6,377 bases of DNA from an uncultured Prosthecobacter sp. (GCA_937941745.1 CALDGV010000365.1:1-6377), one strand, 5' to 3'. Numbered from the stretch's first letter, positions 1 to 5,939 are shown. Translations and numbers: made by a program. Notes: generated from the sequence alone by a model not told the origin.

Positions 1-1125
1 CAGGCCATCGACGACGGCGCCACCGACATCCATTTCGAGCCGCAGGAGGGCCAGCTCCGGATCCGCTACCGGGTCGACGGCCTGCTGGTGCCCGTGCCGG
101 TGCCCGACAACCTGCTGCGCTTCCAGGACGCCATCATCTCCCGCCTCAAGATCATGGCGCACCTCGACATCGCCGAGCGCCGCCTGCCGCAGGATGGTCG
201 AATCAACCTCGAACTCGATGGTGAACCGATTGACGTTCGTGTGGCCACCATCCCGAGCGTGAACGGTGAGTCCGTCGCCCTGCGTCTGCTTACCCGGAAG
301 AAGTTCGACATGGCTGCCATTGGTCTGGATGCCGACACCGAGGCCAAGTTCCGCAAGCTCATCGGTTATCCGAATGGCATCATCCTGATCACCGGTCCTA
401 CGGGCTCGGGCAAGAGCACCACGCTTTACACCCTGCTGAAGGAGTTGAACACGAAGGAGCGCCGCATCGTCACGATTGAGGACCCGGTGGAAAACAAGCT
501 CGATGGCATCATCCAAATCGCGGTGAAGCCAGAGATCGACCTCACCTTCGCCACCGGCCTCCGCAGCATTCTCCGTGGCGATCCGAACGTCATCATGGTC
601 GGGGAAATGCGTGACCAGGAGACGGTTGAGATCGCCATCCGTGGCGCCCTGACAGGTCACTTGGTGCTTTCCACCCTGCACACAAATGACGCTGTCGGCG
701 GCATCTCACGTCTGCTCGACATGGGCATCGAGCCCTTCATGGTTTCTTCCTCTGTTCGTGCTTTCCAGGCTCAGCGTCTTGTCCGCACCCTCTGCCCTCA
801 CTGCAAGGAGACCTCGCATCACGAAGACAGCTATCTTCAGGCCATCGGCTTCCCGATGGAGTGGAAGACCCGCCTTTACCGCCCTGTGGGCTGCCGCTCG
901 TGCCGTGGCACCGGTTTTACCGGACGTCTTGCCATCATGGAGATCTGCATGATGACGGAAAAGCTTCAGGAGAAGATCAACCTGCGTGCCACCGCCATGG
1001 AGCTCAAGGCCCAGGCCCTGGCCGACGGCATGGTGCCCATGCGCCAGTATGGCTTCCGTAAAGCTGCCGAAGGCATCACGACCATTGAGGAAGTCATGAC
1101 CGTCACTGCGGCGAGCGAGTCTTGA
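1..1125 (+). CDS. gspE: T2SS assembly ATPase GspE (5' partial)
   Basis: This is the cytoplasmic ATPase that powers pseudopilus assembly. The frame is open from base 1, so the N-terminus is missing. 374 residues are visible; full GspE proteins are usually about 500-570, so roughly 150-190 are absent, including the GspL-binding N1 domain. The visible part opens in the N2 domain (ATDIHFEP, residues 8-15). Then come Walker A GPTGSGKST (132-140, Lys139), the Asp box TIEDPVE (158-164), Walker B VIMVGEMRD (197-205, Glu202) and the His box with His220 and His227. A zinc-binding tetracysteine follows: Cys265/268 and Cys298/301, CxxC-X29-CxxC, the mark of GspE/PilB rather than PilT. The following gspF-K genes make GspE more likely than PilB. 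The GTG at 88 lies inside N2 and is not the start. Codon use changes sharply near base 195. Confidence 0.95.
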   Translation, partial: QAIDDGATDIHFEPQEGQLRIRYRVDGLLVPVPVPDNLLRFQDAIISRLKIMAHLDIAERRLPQDGRINLELDGEPIDVRVATIPSVNGESVALRLLTRKKFDMAAIGLDADTEAKFRKLIGYPNGIILITGPTGSGKSTTLYTLLKELNTKERRIVTIEDPVENKLDGIIQIAVKPEIDLTFATGLRSILRGDPNVIMVGEMRDQETVEIAIRGALTGHLVLSTLHTNDAVGGISRLLDMGIEPFMVSSSVRAFQAQRLVRTLCPHCKETSHHEDSYLQAIGFPMEWKTRLYRPVGCRSCRGTGFTGRLAIMEICMMTEKLQEKINLRATAMELKAQALADGMVPMRQYGFRKAAEGITTIEEVMTVTAASES

Positions 1126-1161
1126 GTTGTTCGCCCATCGGAAGATAGCTAGCTGACAATC

Positions 1162-2400
1162 ATGCCCACCTTCGCCTACACCGCCCTGAACACCTCGGGT
1201 CAGACCGTGACCGGCAGTCTTGCGGTGGCTTCACGTGCTGAGGCTTTTCGCAAGCTGGAAGCCCAGGCGCTGACACCGGTGAAGGTCGCTGAGGAGTCGA
1301 AGGCTGCCAGGGAGGCTGGTGGCGCTGCGGCCAAGGCCGAGGACAACACTCCGGCAAAGCTCAAGCGTGCCCAGATCATCCTCTTTACTGAGGAGTTGGC
1401 AGACATGCTGGACGGCGGTCTCCAGATCGATCAGGCCCTGCGGGTGATTACGGAGCGTCAGGAAGATCCAGCTCTGCGACGTGTCTCGGGCATCCTCAGG
1501 GATCAGCTGCGTGAAGGTTCGACTGTGGCCAAGGCGCTGAAGAAGGCATCACCCAGCTTTGACGAACTCTACTGCAACCTCGTCGCTGCAGGTGAGGTCA
1601 GCGGATCGCTGGCACCGATCCTCCGACGTCTGGCGCAGAACCTCCAAGTCATCGCTGAGCTTCAGTCCAAGGTGACACAGGCGATGATTTACCCGGCCTT
1701 CCTGGTCGGTGCCTGCGTCGTGCTGATGATTGTCTTCATGACGGTGATGGTGCCGCAGATCACGGACCTGCTGGACAAAGGTGGGCAGCAGCTGCCGATG
1801 GCCACGCAGATGCTCATCAGCTTCAACAACTTTTTTGCCGCCTACTGGTGGGCCATTCTGGCGGTCATTGTCATTCTTTCCTTGAGCTTCAAAGCCTACG
1901 TGGCCACGCCGTCCGGACTCATGTGGTGGCATGAGACGAAATTAAAGCTGCCACTCTTTGGTCCTGTTCTGGCCACGCGCTTCTATGCGCAGTTCGCCCA
2001 TAGCATGGGCAGTCTGGTCGGGCATGGCGTGCCGCTGTTGAACAGCATCCGTCTGGTGTCGAAAATCTCTGCCAATGTTTACATCCAGGGTCTGCTTGCC
2101 AAGGTGACGGGGCTGGTGGCTGAGGGCAGTCCGCTTTCCAGTTCGCTGAAAAAGGTGGGCCATTTTCCCCTCATGCTGGTGGACATGATTGCCGTCGGCG
2201 AGCAGACCGGCGCGCTGAGCAAGTCCCTGGAGAAGTCTGCCGCGCGCTACGACAAGGAGCTCGACAAGCGCATCAAGCGCATGACGGCCATGATCTCTCC
2301 GATCATCATCCTGTTCATGGCCATCATCGTCGGCGTGGTGGCCTATTCCATCATCTCGGCCGTGTTCTCTTCCGTGAATGGCATCCGTGGAAGGGTTTGA
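1162..2400 (+). CDS. gspF: T2SS inner-membrane platform protein GspF
   Basis: GspF is the polytopic inner-membrane platform protein that couples the GspE ATPase to pseudopilin insertion. At 412 residues it is close to the family norm of about 400. The N-terminal segment MPTFAYTALN with a following GQTVTGSL is typical of the family. An Ala/Lys/Glu-rich linker (about 43-66) leads to two homologous cytoplasmic T2SSF domains, about 72-175 and 274-377. They carry the paired signatures GEVSGSL (145-151) and GEQTGAL (346-352). Three hydrophobic membrane segments are visible, at about 177-198, 228-246 and 378-401. The gene begins 36 nt after the gspE stop. The ATG at 1162 gives the canonical N-terminus. 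The only purine run upstream is GGAAG at 1140-1144, about 17 nt away, too far for a good ribosome site. PilC of type IV pili is the alternative, but the neighbours favour GspF. Confidence 0.96.
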   Translation: MPTFAYTALNTSGQTVTGSLAVASRAEAFRKLEAQALTPVKVAEESKAAREAGGAAAKAEDNTPAKLKRAQIILFTEELADMLDGGLQIDQALRVITERQEDPALRRVSGILRDQLREGSTVAKALKKASPSFDELYCNLVAAGEVSGSLAPILRRLAQNLQVIAELQSKVTQAMIYPAFLVGACVVLMIVFMTVMVPQITDLLDKGGQQLPMATQMLISFNNFFAAYWWAILAVIVILSLSFKAYVATPSGLMWWHETKLKLPLFGPVLATRFYAQFAHSMGSLVGHGVPLLNSIRLVSKISANVYIQGLLAKVTGLVAEGSPLSSSLKKVGHFPLMLVDMIAVGEQTGALSKSLEKSAARYDKELDKRIKRMTAMISPIIILFMAIIVGVVAYSIISAVFSSVNGIRGRV

Positions 2401-2472
2401 ACGACCATTTCTGCCTTCCTTCCCCAAGACTCATCTGACACAATCCAGCACAACCTCCCCTCTCTGAACATC
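2401..2472. other. 72-nt pyrimidine-rich gap before gspG
   Basis: This is the longest gap between non-overlapping genes in the operon. The + strand is strongly pyrimidine-rich, with an uninterrupted 12-base pyrimidine tract at 2454-2465 that ends 7 nt before the gspG ATG. That tract contains CCTCCCC, which resembles the anti-Shine-Dalgarno sequence rather than the Shine-Dalgarno. I see no convincing promoter, hairpin or terminator. The major pseudopilin is normally needed in large excess over its neighbours, so a leader with post-transcriptional control would make sense here, but the sequence does not prove it. Confidence 0.4.
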
Positions 2473-2925
2473 ATGATCCTGAACCTCCGCCCCACCCGCC
2501 GTCTTGCCCGTGCCGGTTTCACCCTCATTGAAATCGTCATTGTGCTCACCATCATCTCCATCCTGGCCGCCGGCTCCATCTACATGCTGAAAGGCAACGT
2601 TGATGTGGCCAAGGAAACCCGAGTGGATAGCGACCTGCAGAACATCATGACCCAGTTGCAGCTTTATGAAGCCCGGAACATGCGCGCTCCGACCACCGAG
2701 CAAGGACTGAAGGCGCTTGTCGAAAGGCCGACCACGGAGCCGCTGCCAGAAAAATGGACCCAGCTCCTCGAAGGCGTGCCGAAAGACCCGTGGGGCCAGG
2801 AATACAAATACCGCTATCCTGCTCAGAAATCGAAGAAGCCCTACGATGTCTATTCCATCGGCAAAGACGGTGCTGAAGGCACCGAAGATGACATCGGCAA
2901 CTGGCCGCAGACGGCAACGAAGTGA
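2473..2925 (+). CDS. gspG: T2SS major pseudopilin GspG
   Basis: GspG is the main subunit of the periplasmic pseudopilus. The 150-residue precursor has a basic 15-residue leader ending ARAG, cut before Phe16 (G15/F16). Glu20 is the conserved Glu+5 in FTLIE. The hydrophobic helix spans about 16-38. The C-terminal domain has the family marks: VDSDLQNI (51-58), the RAPTTEQGL loop (71-79), KDPWG (104-108), and the calcium-site region from YDVYSIG (124-130) through DGAEGTEDDI (132-141) to Trp144. Mature length is about 135, normal for GspG. The ATG at 2473 gives a sensible leader, but there is no Shine-Dalgarno; a pyrimidine tract occupies that position. Its stop overlaps an in-frame ATG for the gspH reading frame (TGATG, 2923-2927). 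Confidence 0.97.
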   Translation: MILNLRPTRRLARAGFTLIEIVIVLTIISILAAGSIYMLKGNVDVAKETRVDSDLQNIMTQLQLYEARNMRAPTTEQGLKALVERPTTEPLPEKWTQLLEGVPKDPWGQEYKYRYPAQKSKKPYDVYSIGKDGAEGTEDDIGNWPQTATK

Positions 2926-3650
2926 TGAAGCTGGCAATCCGGAATTCAGGATGCACAAAGCCGGAGGCACCCTGTGAAGGGCCCGCTTCGGTTCTGTGTC
3001 CTGCTTTTCGCATGCCCACGGCCAGGGGTTTTACTCTCGTTGAGGTCGTCATCGCCCTGACCATCATCATCGTCATCGCCGCAGGTGCGGTGCCAATGTT
3101 CAAAGGCTGGCGGGATGAGCAGCTGGCCCGTCAGCCGGTGATTGAACTGGTTCGCTTGGCCAAAGAGGCCCGGCTGCGGGCGATGCGGGAGAAGCGTCCC
3201 TATCAGGTGGCCTTTTATCCGGGAGGCTTTGTGGCATCCCGCTACTTCAGCCCCTACCTGCAGCTGGCTGAGCTCACTGAGCTGATGGAACAGGCGGAGA
3301 CGGGGAATTTTCGGCTGAATCCGAATGCTGATGACAACGATTCGGACCTGGATGCCGGCGCTGGGGACAAGCCGAAGACGGACCTCCCGCTCGCTCCAAC
3401 GGCTCCCAAGCTGGATGATAACTGGCAGGAGCGCTACGACCTGCCTGGAGACGTGCAGTATTCCCTGAAGTTTTGGAATGAGTTTCAGGAACTGCCGATC
3501 AGTGGCGATCTGGTGAAGCTCTGGGTCTTTCAGCCCACTGGCATCTGCATCCCGCTGAAATTGCATCTGGAGCGGCAGAGCGCCGTCTTTGATGTCGAAT
3601 TCAACGCGCTGACCGCAGACATTGTGAAGGAGGTCATTGATCTGAAATGA
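2925..3650 (+). CDS. gspH: T2SS minor pseudopilin GspH (start uncertain: 2925 or 3012)
   Basis: GspH is a minor pseudopilin thought to link the I-J-K tip to the GspG shaft. The prepilin motif is RG/FTLVE followed by a hydrophobic helix (about 20 residues). Two starts are possible. ATG 2925 overlaps the gspG stop but gives a 35-residue leader containing three Cys. ATG 3012 gives a normal 6-residue leader, MPTARG. The segment between them (2928-3011) has only about 50% G/C at third positions and forms an imperfect palindrome, so I favour 3012 as the true start (212 residues) while listing the longest coupled frame. After the helix, LVRLAKEARLRAM and a beta-rich domain fit GspH. An acidic low-complexity insert, about residues 132-167 counted from 2925, holds DDNDSDLD. 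The stop overlaps gspI by 4 nt (ATGA). Family assignment rests on motif and gene order, since GspH sequences diverge strongly. Confidence 0.85.
   Translation: MKLAIRNSGCTKPEAPCEGPASVLCPAFRMPTARGFTLVEVVIALTIIIVIAAGAVPMFKGWRDEQLARQPVIELVRLAKEARLRAMREKRPYQVAFYPGGFVASRYFSPYLQLAELTELMEQAETGNFRLNPNADDNDSDLDAGAGDKPKTDLPLAPTAPKLDDNWQERYDLPGDVQYSLKFWNEFQELPISGDLVKLWVFQPTGICIPLKLHLERQSAVFDVEFNALTADIVKEVIDLK
2933..3016. repeat. imperfect palindromic element at the gspG/gspH junction
   Basis: The arms 2933-2962 and 2990-3016 pair to form a long imperfect hairpin. The inner stem is 2947-2951 with 2999-3003 and 2954-2962 with 2990-2998: 12 Watson-Crick pairs, one G-U, one mismatch and a 2-nt bulge. The outer parts are 2940-2944 with 3006-3010, 2937-2938 with 3012-3013, and 2933-2935 with 3014-3016. 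In total I count 21 Watson-Crick pairs and 2 wobbles, around a 27-nt loop (2963-2989). The loop carries GGAGG at 2963-2967. The ATG at 3012-3014 lies in the outer stem. Its size, symmetry and intergenic position resemble REP- or MITE-like palindromic repeats, but copy number elsewhere cannot be seen from this window. Confidence 0.6.
3627..3634 (+). promoter_or_regulatory. strong Shine-Dalgarno for gspI, inside gspH
   Basis: AAGGAGGT, the full anti-16S complement, lies within the last codons of gspH and 12 nt before the gspI ATG at 3647. The spacing is slightly long, but the match is the best in the window. Together with the ATGA overlap it supports both coupled and independent initiation of gspI. 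Confidence 0.6.
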
Positions 3651-4042
3651 AGCTGCATACCTCCAGAGGCGGCTACATCCTGCTGGAACTCATCATCGCT
3701 CTTTCGATTTTTTCGATCGGCGTGCTGGGGTTGGCGAGGACCCTCAATGCTTCGATGGAGGTGGCCAACATCCTCAACAAGGAGCAGCGCCTGCGCATCG
3801 GCCTGCGGTCCTTTGTTGAAGAGATCCGTCGCAAGCCGCTCAATGAGATGGCCACCAGCATTGCCGATCCAGCCCTGGGGGTTACTTACACAAGCACCGT
3901 CGAGCCGGTAAGCCTGAACATGACGCGTGGCGGCACGCTGAGCGACATGTACAACCTCAAAGTTATTGCCGCTTACACGATCGGGAATGAGCTCCGGGAA
4001 GAAATTGTGGATGTCTATGTTTACAAGCCCGCCCAGCAGTAA
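3647..4042 (+). CDS. gspI: T2SS minor pseudopilin GspI
   Basis: GspI is a tip pseudopilin that forms a quasi-helical complex with GspJ and GspK, thought to start pseudopilus assembly. The 131-residue precursor has a 9-residue leader MKLHTSRGG cut before Tyr10 (G9/Y10), which places Glu14 at +5 in YILLE. The helix continues LIIALSIFSIGVLGLA (15-30), where the SIxxxGxLGLA pattern is typical of GspI/PilV-type proteins. The soluble domain is small (about 90 residues), as usual for GspI, with RSFVEEIRRKPL (54-65) followed by beta strands. Tyr at +1 instead of Phe is uncommon but tolerated in the family. The start overlaps the gspH stop as ATGA, and a strong AAGGAGGT lies upstream. Identification rests on leader, size and position between H and J. 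Confidence 0.9.
   Translation: MKLHTSRGGYILLELIIALSIFSIGVLGLARTLNASMEVANILNKEQRLRIGLRSFVEEIRRKPLNEMATSIADPALGVTYTSTVEPVSLNMTRGGTLSDMYNLKVIAAYTIGNELREEIVDVYVYKPAQQ
3996..4004 (+). promoter_or_regulatory. probable ribosome site for gspJ, inside gspI
   Basis: GGGAAGAAA lies upstream of ATG 4011, with 9 nt between its GGAAG core and the ATG. This favours 4011 over 4017 (15 nt) and over the more upstream in-frame candidates 3966 and 3987, which would also lengthen the leader beyond what pseudopilins usually carry. Confidence 0.4.
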
Positions 4043-4982
4043 GCAGGGAGGCGGCTCCGCCTTCACCCTGATGGAGATCGTCATTGCCATGACGATCCTG
4101 GGAATGATCACGGGCACGCTTTTCGCGCTCATCCAGGGCAGTGTCAGAGGCGCGGCTGAGATTGAGCGCATCCAGCGTGAAAACGATTCCATCAACCGCT
4201 TCCTGGACCTCTGCCGGAAGACCTTCACCACGATGCCGAGCACGGCCACGCTCACTCTTTCACTGCTGGATCCGAACTCTCCCACCACTTCAGCCCAGGA
4301 GCTGACGATCAGCGGTGCGCCACACAGTTTTGGATTCGGCATCAATCCGCTTTCTTACCAGGACACCATCCTGGGGCTGCGTCCTGATCCGGCAGGTGTC
4401 ACGGACCAGAACGGTGCCCTGTTGAGCTATCTCTGCCTTTCCCGCGAAGACCTGATCCCGCAGACGGATGACAGCGGCCTGGCCATGCGCCAGGAAACGG
4501 AAGGGCTTTCCGCTCCAGATGAGCAGGGACGCTACTGGATGCCGCTGCTGCCAGATGTGGTGAGTTTGAAATGGCGCTTTTTCAAGGAGGACGACGAAAC
4601 CTGGCTGGAGGAGTGGGATGACAGTGACTGGCCAGCCTTGATCGAGGTACAACTGCTCATGAAGGACCGCATGGTGCCCATCCGGATGGTGTACAGCGTG
4701 CCGCACTTGGTGCTCACGGCTGGTCGTGGCACTTCTTCAACCCCTTCGACAAGCTCCTCCTCCAATGCCGCTGGCGGACAGAACAGCAACTTAGGCACGG
4801 GTGGTGGCGGAGGAGGTGGCGGCGGGCGCCCTGGCGGTGGTGGAAACGATGGCGGCGGCCGGCCGGGCGGCCCGAATGGCGGTGGACGTCCAGGGGGCGG
4901 TGATGGCGGAGGGCGGCCTGGAGGCCCTGGAGGATCTCCTGGCGGAGCCGGAGGGCCGACAACACCCAGCAATCCACGATGA
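4011..4982 (+). CDS. gspJ: T2SS minor pseudopilin GspJ with Gly-rich C-terminal tail
   Basis: GspJ is a tip pseudopilin that partners GspI and GspK. From ATG 4011 the protein is 323 residues, well above the usual 190-240 for the family. The leader is about 17 residues and ends GGGSA, so cleavage is A17/F18 with Ala, not Gly, at -1; Glu22 is at +5 in FTLME. The hydrophobic helix is about 18-40. The globular domain ends with the GspJ-like aromatic pattern LKWRFF (186-191), Trp198, Trp202 and Trp207-Pro208, then VPIRMVYSVPHLV. From about residue 237 a non-homologous tail begins: a Ser/Thr-rich linker (240-251), then Gly-rich repeats (262-315). The start overlaps gspI by 32 nt, and the stop overlaps gspK as ATGA. 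Starts at 3966 and 4017 are also in frame. The core identification is secure; the tail's role is unknown. Confidence 0.9.
   Translation: MSMFTSPPSSKQGGGSAFTLMEIVIAMTILGMITGTLFALIQGSVRGAAEIERIQRENDSINRFLDLCRKTFTTMPSTATLTLSLLDPNSPTTSAQELTISGAPHSFGFGINPLSYQDTILGLRPDPAGVTDQNGALLSYLCLSREDLIPQTDDSGLAMRQETEGLSAPDEQGRYWMPLLPDVVSLKWRFFKEDDETWLEEWDDSDWPALIEVQLLMKDRMVPIRMVYSVPHLVLTAGRGTSSTPSTSSSSNAAGGQNSNLGTGGGGGGGGGRPGGGGNDGGGRPGGPNGGGRPGGGDGGGRPGGPGGSPGGAGGPTTPSNPR
4818..4931 (+). repeat. four GGGRPGG repeats encoding the GspJ tail
   Basis: Four tandem protein repeats begin GGGRPGG, with units of 11, 9, 9 and 9 residues ending GGND, PN, GD and PG. They follow six further consecutive Gly codons (4800-4817), so the first Gly run is nine long. 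Synonymous codons vary between units (for example CGC-CCT, CGG-CCG, CGT-CCA, CGG-CCT for Arg-Pro). The array is therefore not a fresh DNA duplication, and selection appears to hold the protein pattern. The DNA is extremely GC-rich and includes the palindrome GGCCGGCC (4857-4864). Confidence 0.8.
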
Positions 4983-5923
4983 AACACTTGGTTCCAGTTC
5001 AGAGACTCAGCCGAAGTGGCCTCCGCAGGCAGGCATCAGCCCTCATGCTCATGATCTGGGCCTTGCTGCTTATGAGCATGGTGGTCATGGGCCTGGCGCA
5101 GTATTTGAACTTCAGTGCGTCTGAGGCCGTGATTGATGCCGCAGAGTTTCGGGCGCTGCACCTCGCTGAAAGTGGGCTGGCCGTCGGCCTGCATCCCAGC
5201 ACGCGGCGTGGTGACATCGTGCTCAAGCAGAAAGTCGGCACTGACAGCGGCTTTGATGTGGTCATCAATTACGAGGGGGCACGCATTCCAATCAATCTCA
5301 TCACCGACGAACGGCTGCGCGAAGCTGTCTATGATCTCTTCATGCGCTGGGGTCTGAATGGTGACGAAGCCAGCATCGCCACCGAATCTCTGGCGGACTG
5401 GGTGGATCGCAATGAAGAGGCGAGCTCCAACGGTGCTGAGAAGGAGTACTACGAGGGCCTGGGTTTTTACGACATCCCCCGGAACACCGGTTTCACGCAC
5501 ACGGACGAAATGCTGCTCGTGCGCGGCATGGGCGTGGTGGACCGCCTGAAGCCCGACTGGCGGGAGTACTTCTCTGTCTATGGCGACGGCACCATTGACC
5601 TGCGCACGGCCTTCAAGGAAACCTTGATCGCCATCAGCGGCGCGGCCGAGAAGGACGTGGACAACTTCATCCTCAAGCGGGATGGCGCTGATGGGATTCC
5701 CGGAACGGAGGATGATCAGCGTCTTTCCGACGGTGAATCGTTTCGACTGCTCAACCTCACGGGCGACCGCGCCCGTGAGCTCTCCGGCATTCTGACAAGT
5801 GAGGATGATCTCCGGCGCATCACCAGCACCGGCTATGTGGGGGAAAAGCGCAAGCAGATCATTGTGGTCGCCCGACGTGGGGAGGACCGCTCACTGACTT
5901 ATCTGGCCAGGCTTGAAGAATAG
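4979..5923 (+). CDS. gspK: T2SS minor pseudopilin GspK
   Basis: GspK is the largest minor pseudopilin and caps the pseudopilus tip with GspI and GspJ. At 314 residues it has the family's usual length. The leader is basic (RLSRSGLRRQA); by alignment with the family's G/xALL pattern, cleavage is A19/S20. That puts Leu24 at +5, and lack of Glu+5 is normal for GspK. The membrane helix is about 20-42. After it come the pilin-like part with AEFRALHLAESGL (55-67) and the alpha domain: LADWVDRNEE (138-147), NGAEKEYY (151-158), PRNTGF (167-172) and EMLLVRGM (177-184), all typical of GspK. An Asp-rich loop RDGADGIPGTEDD (234-246) follows. The start overlaps the gspJ stop (ATGA). A GGAGGG at 4950-4955 is too far for a ribosome site, so translation is probably coupled. 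It is the last gene of the operon seen here. Confidence 0.93.
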   Translation: MKHLVPVQRLSRSGLRRQASALMLMIWALLLMSMVVMGLAQYLNFSASEAVIDAAEFRALHLAESGLAVGLHPSTRRGDIVLKQKVGTDSGFDVVINYEGARIPINLITDERLREAVYDLFMRWGLNGDEASIATESLADWVDRNEEASSNGAEKEYYEGLGFYDIPRNTGFTHTDEMLLVRGMGVVDRLKPDWREYFSVYGDGTIDLRTAFKETLIAISGAAEKDVDNFILKRDGADGIPGTEDDQRLSDGESFRLLNLTGDRARELSGILTSEDDLRRITSTGYVGEKRKQIIVVARRGEDRSLTYLARLEE

Positions 5924-5930
5924 GTCCTCC
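5881..5930. repeat. 8-bp inverted repeat spanning the gspK stop
   Basis: GGAGGACC (5881-5888) and GGTCCTCC (5923-5930) are exact reverse complements separated by 34 nt that include the end of gspK. The spacer also holds the palindrome CTGGCCAG (5903-5910). The pairing may stabilise the mRNA end or compete with the adjacent hairpin at 5940-5954. Chance occurrence is possible in GC-rich DNA. Confidence 0.35.
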
Positions 5931-5939
5931 AGGTCAGGA

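Noticed and set aside
88..1125. gspE starting at the internal GTG at 88
   Set aside because: The frame upstream of 88 encodes conserved N2-domain sequence (ATDIHFEP), so the protein continues off the left edge.
1126..1161. AGCTAGCT palindrome in the gspE-gspF gap as a regulatory site
   Set aside because: Only 8 bp and self-complementary by simple repetition of AGCT. There is no context to support a binding site.
2397..2440. TTGAAC as a -35 box for a separate gspG promoter
   Set aside because: No acceptable -10 element lies 16-18 nt downstream; the region there is C-rich.
3530..4345. 271-residue open frame on the - strand
   Set aside because: Antisense to gspH, gspI and gspJ. Long antisense frames are common in GC-rich DNA, and its translation shows no domain pattern.
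4532..4987. 151-residue Pro-rich open frame on the - strand
   Set aside because: It is the antisense reading of the GspJ Gly-rich repeats (GGN codons read as NCC Pro). It lies fully inside a well-supported gene.
4801..5124. 107-residue + strand frame across the gspJ/gspK junction
   Set aside because: Ala/Gly-rich frame-shifted reading of gspJ and gspK. Both of those have strong family motifs, and this frame has none.
1..5923. Type IV pilus operon (pilB/pilC/pilA) instead of T2SS
   Set aside because: The full G-H-I-J-K order, the GspG calcium-region motif and the GspK alpha-domain motifs are specific to T2SS.
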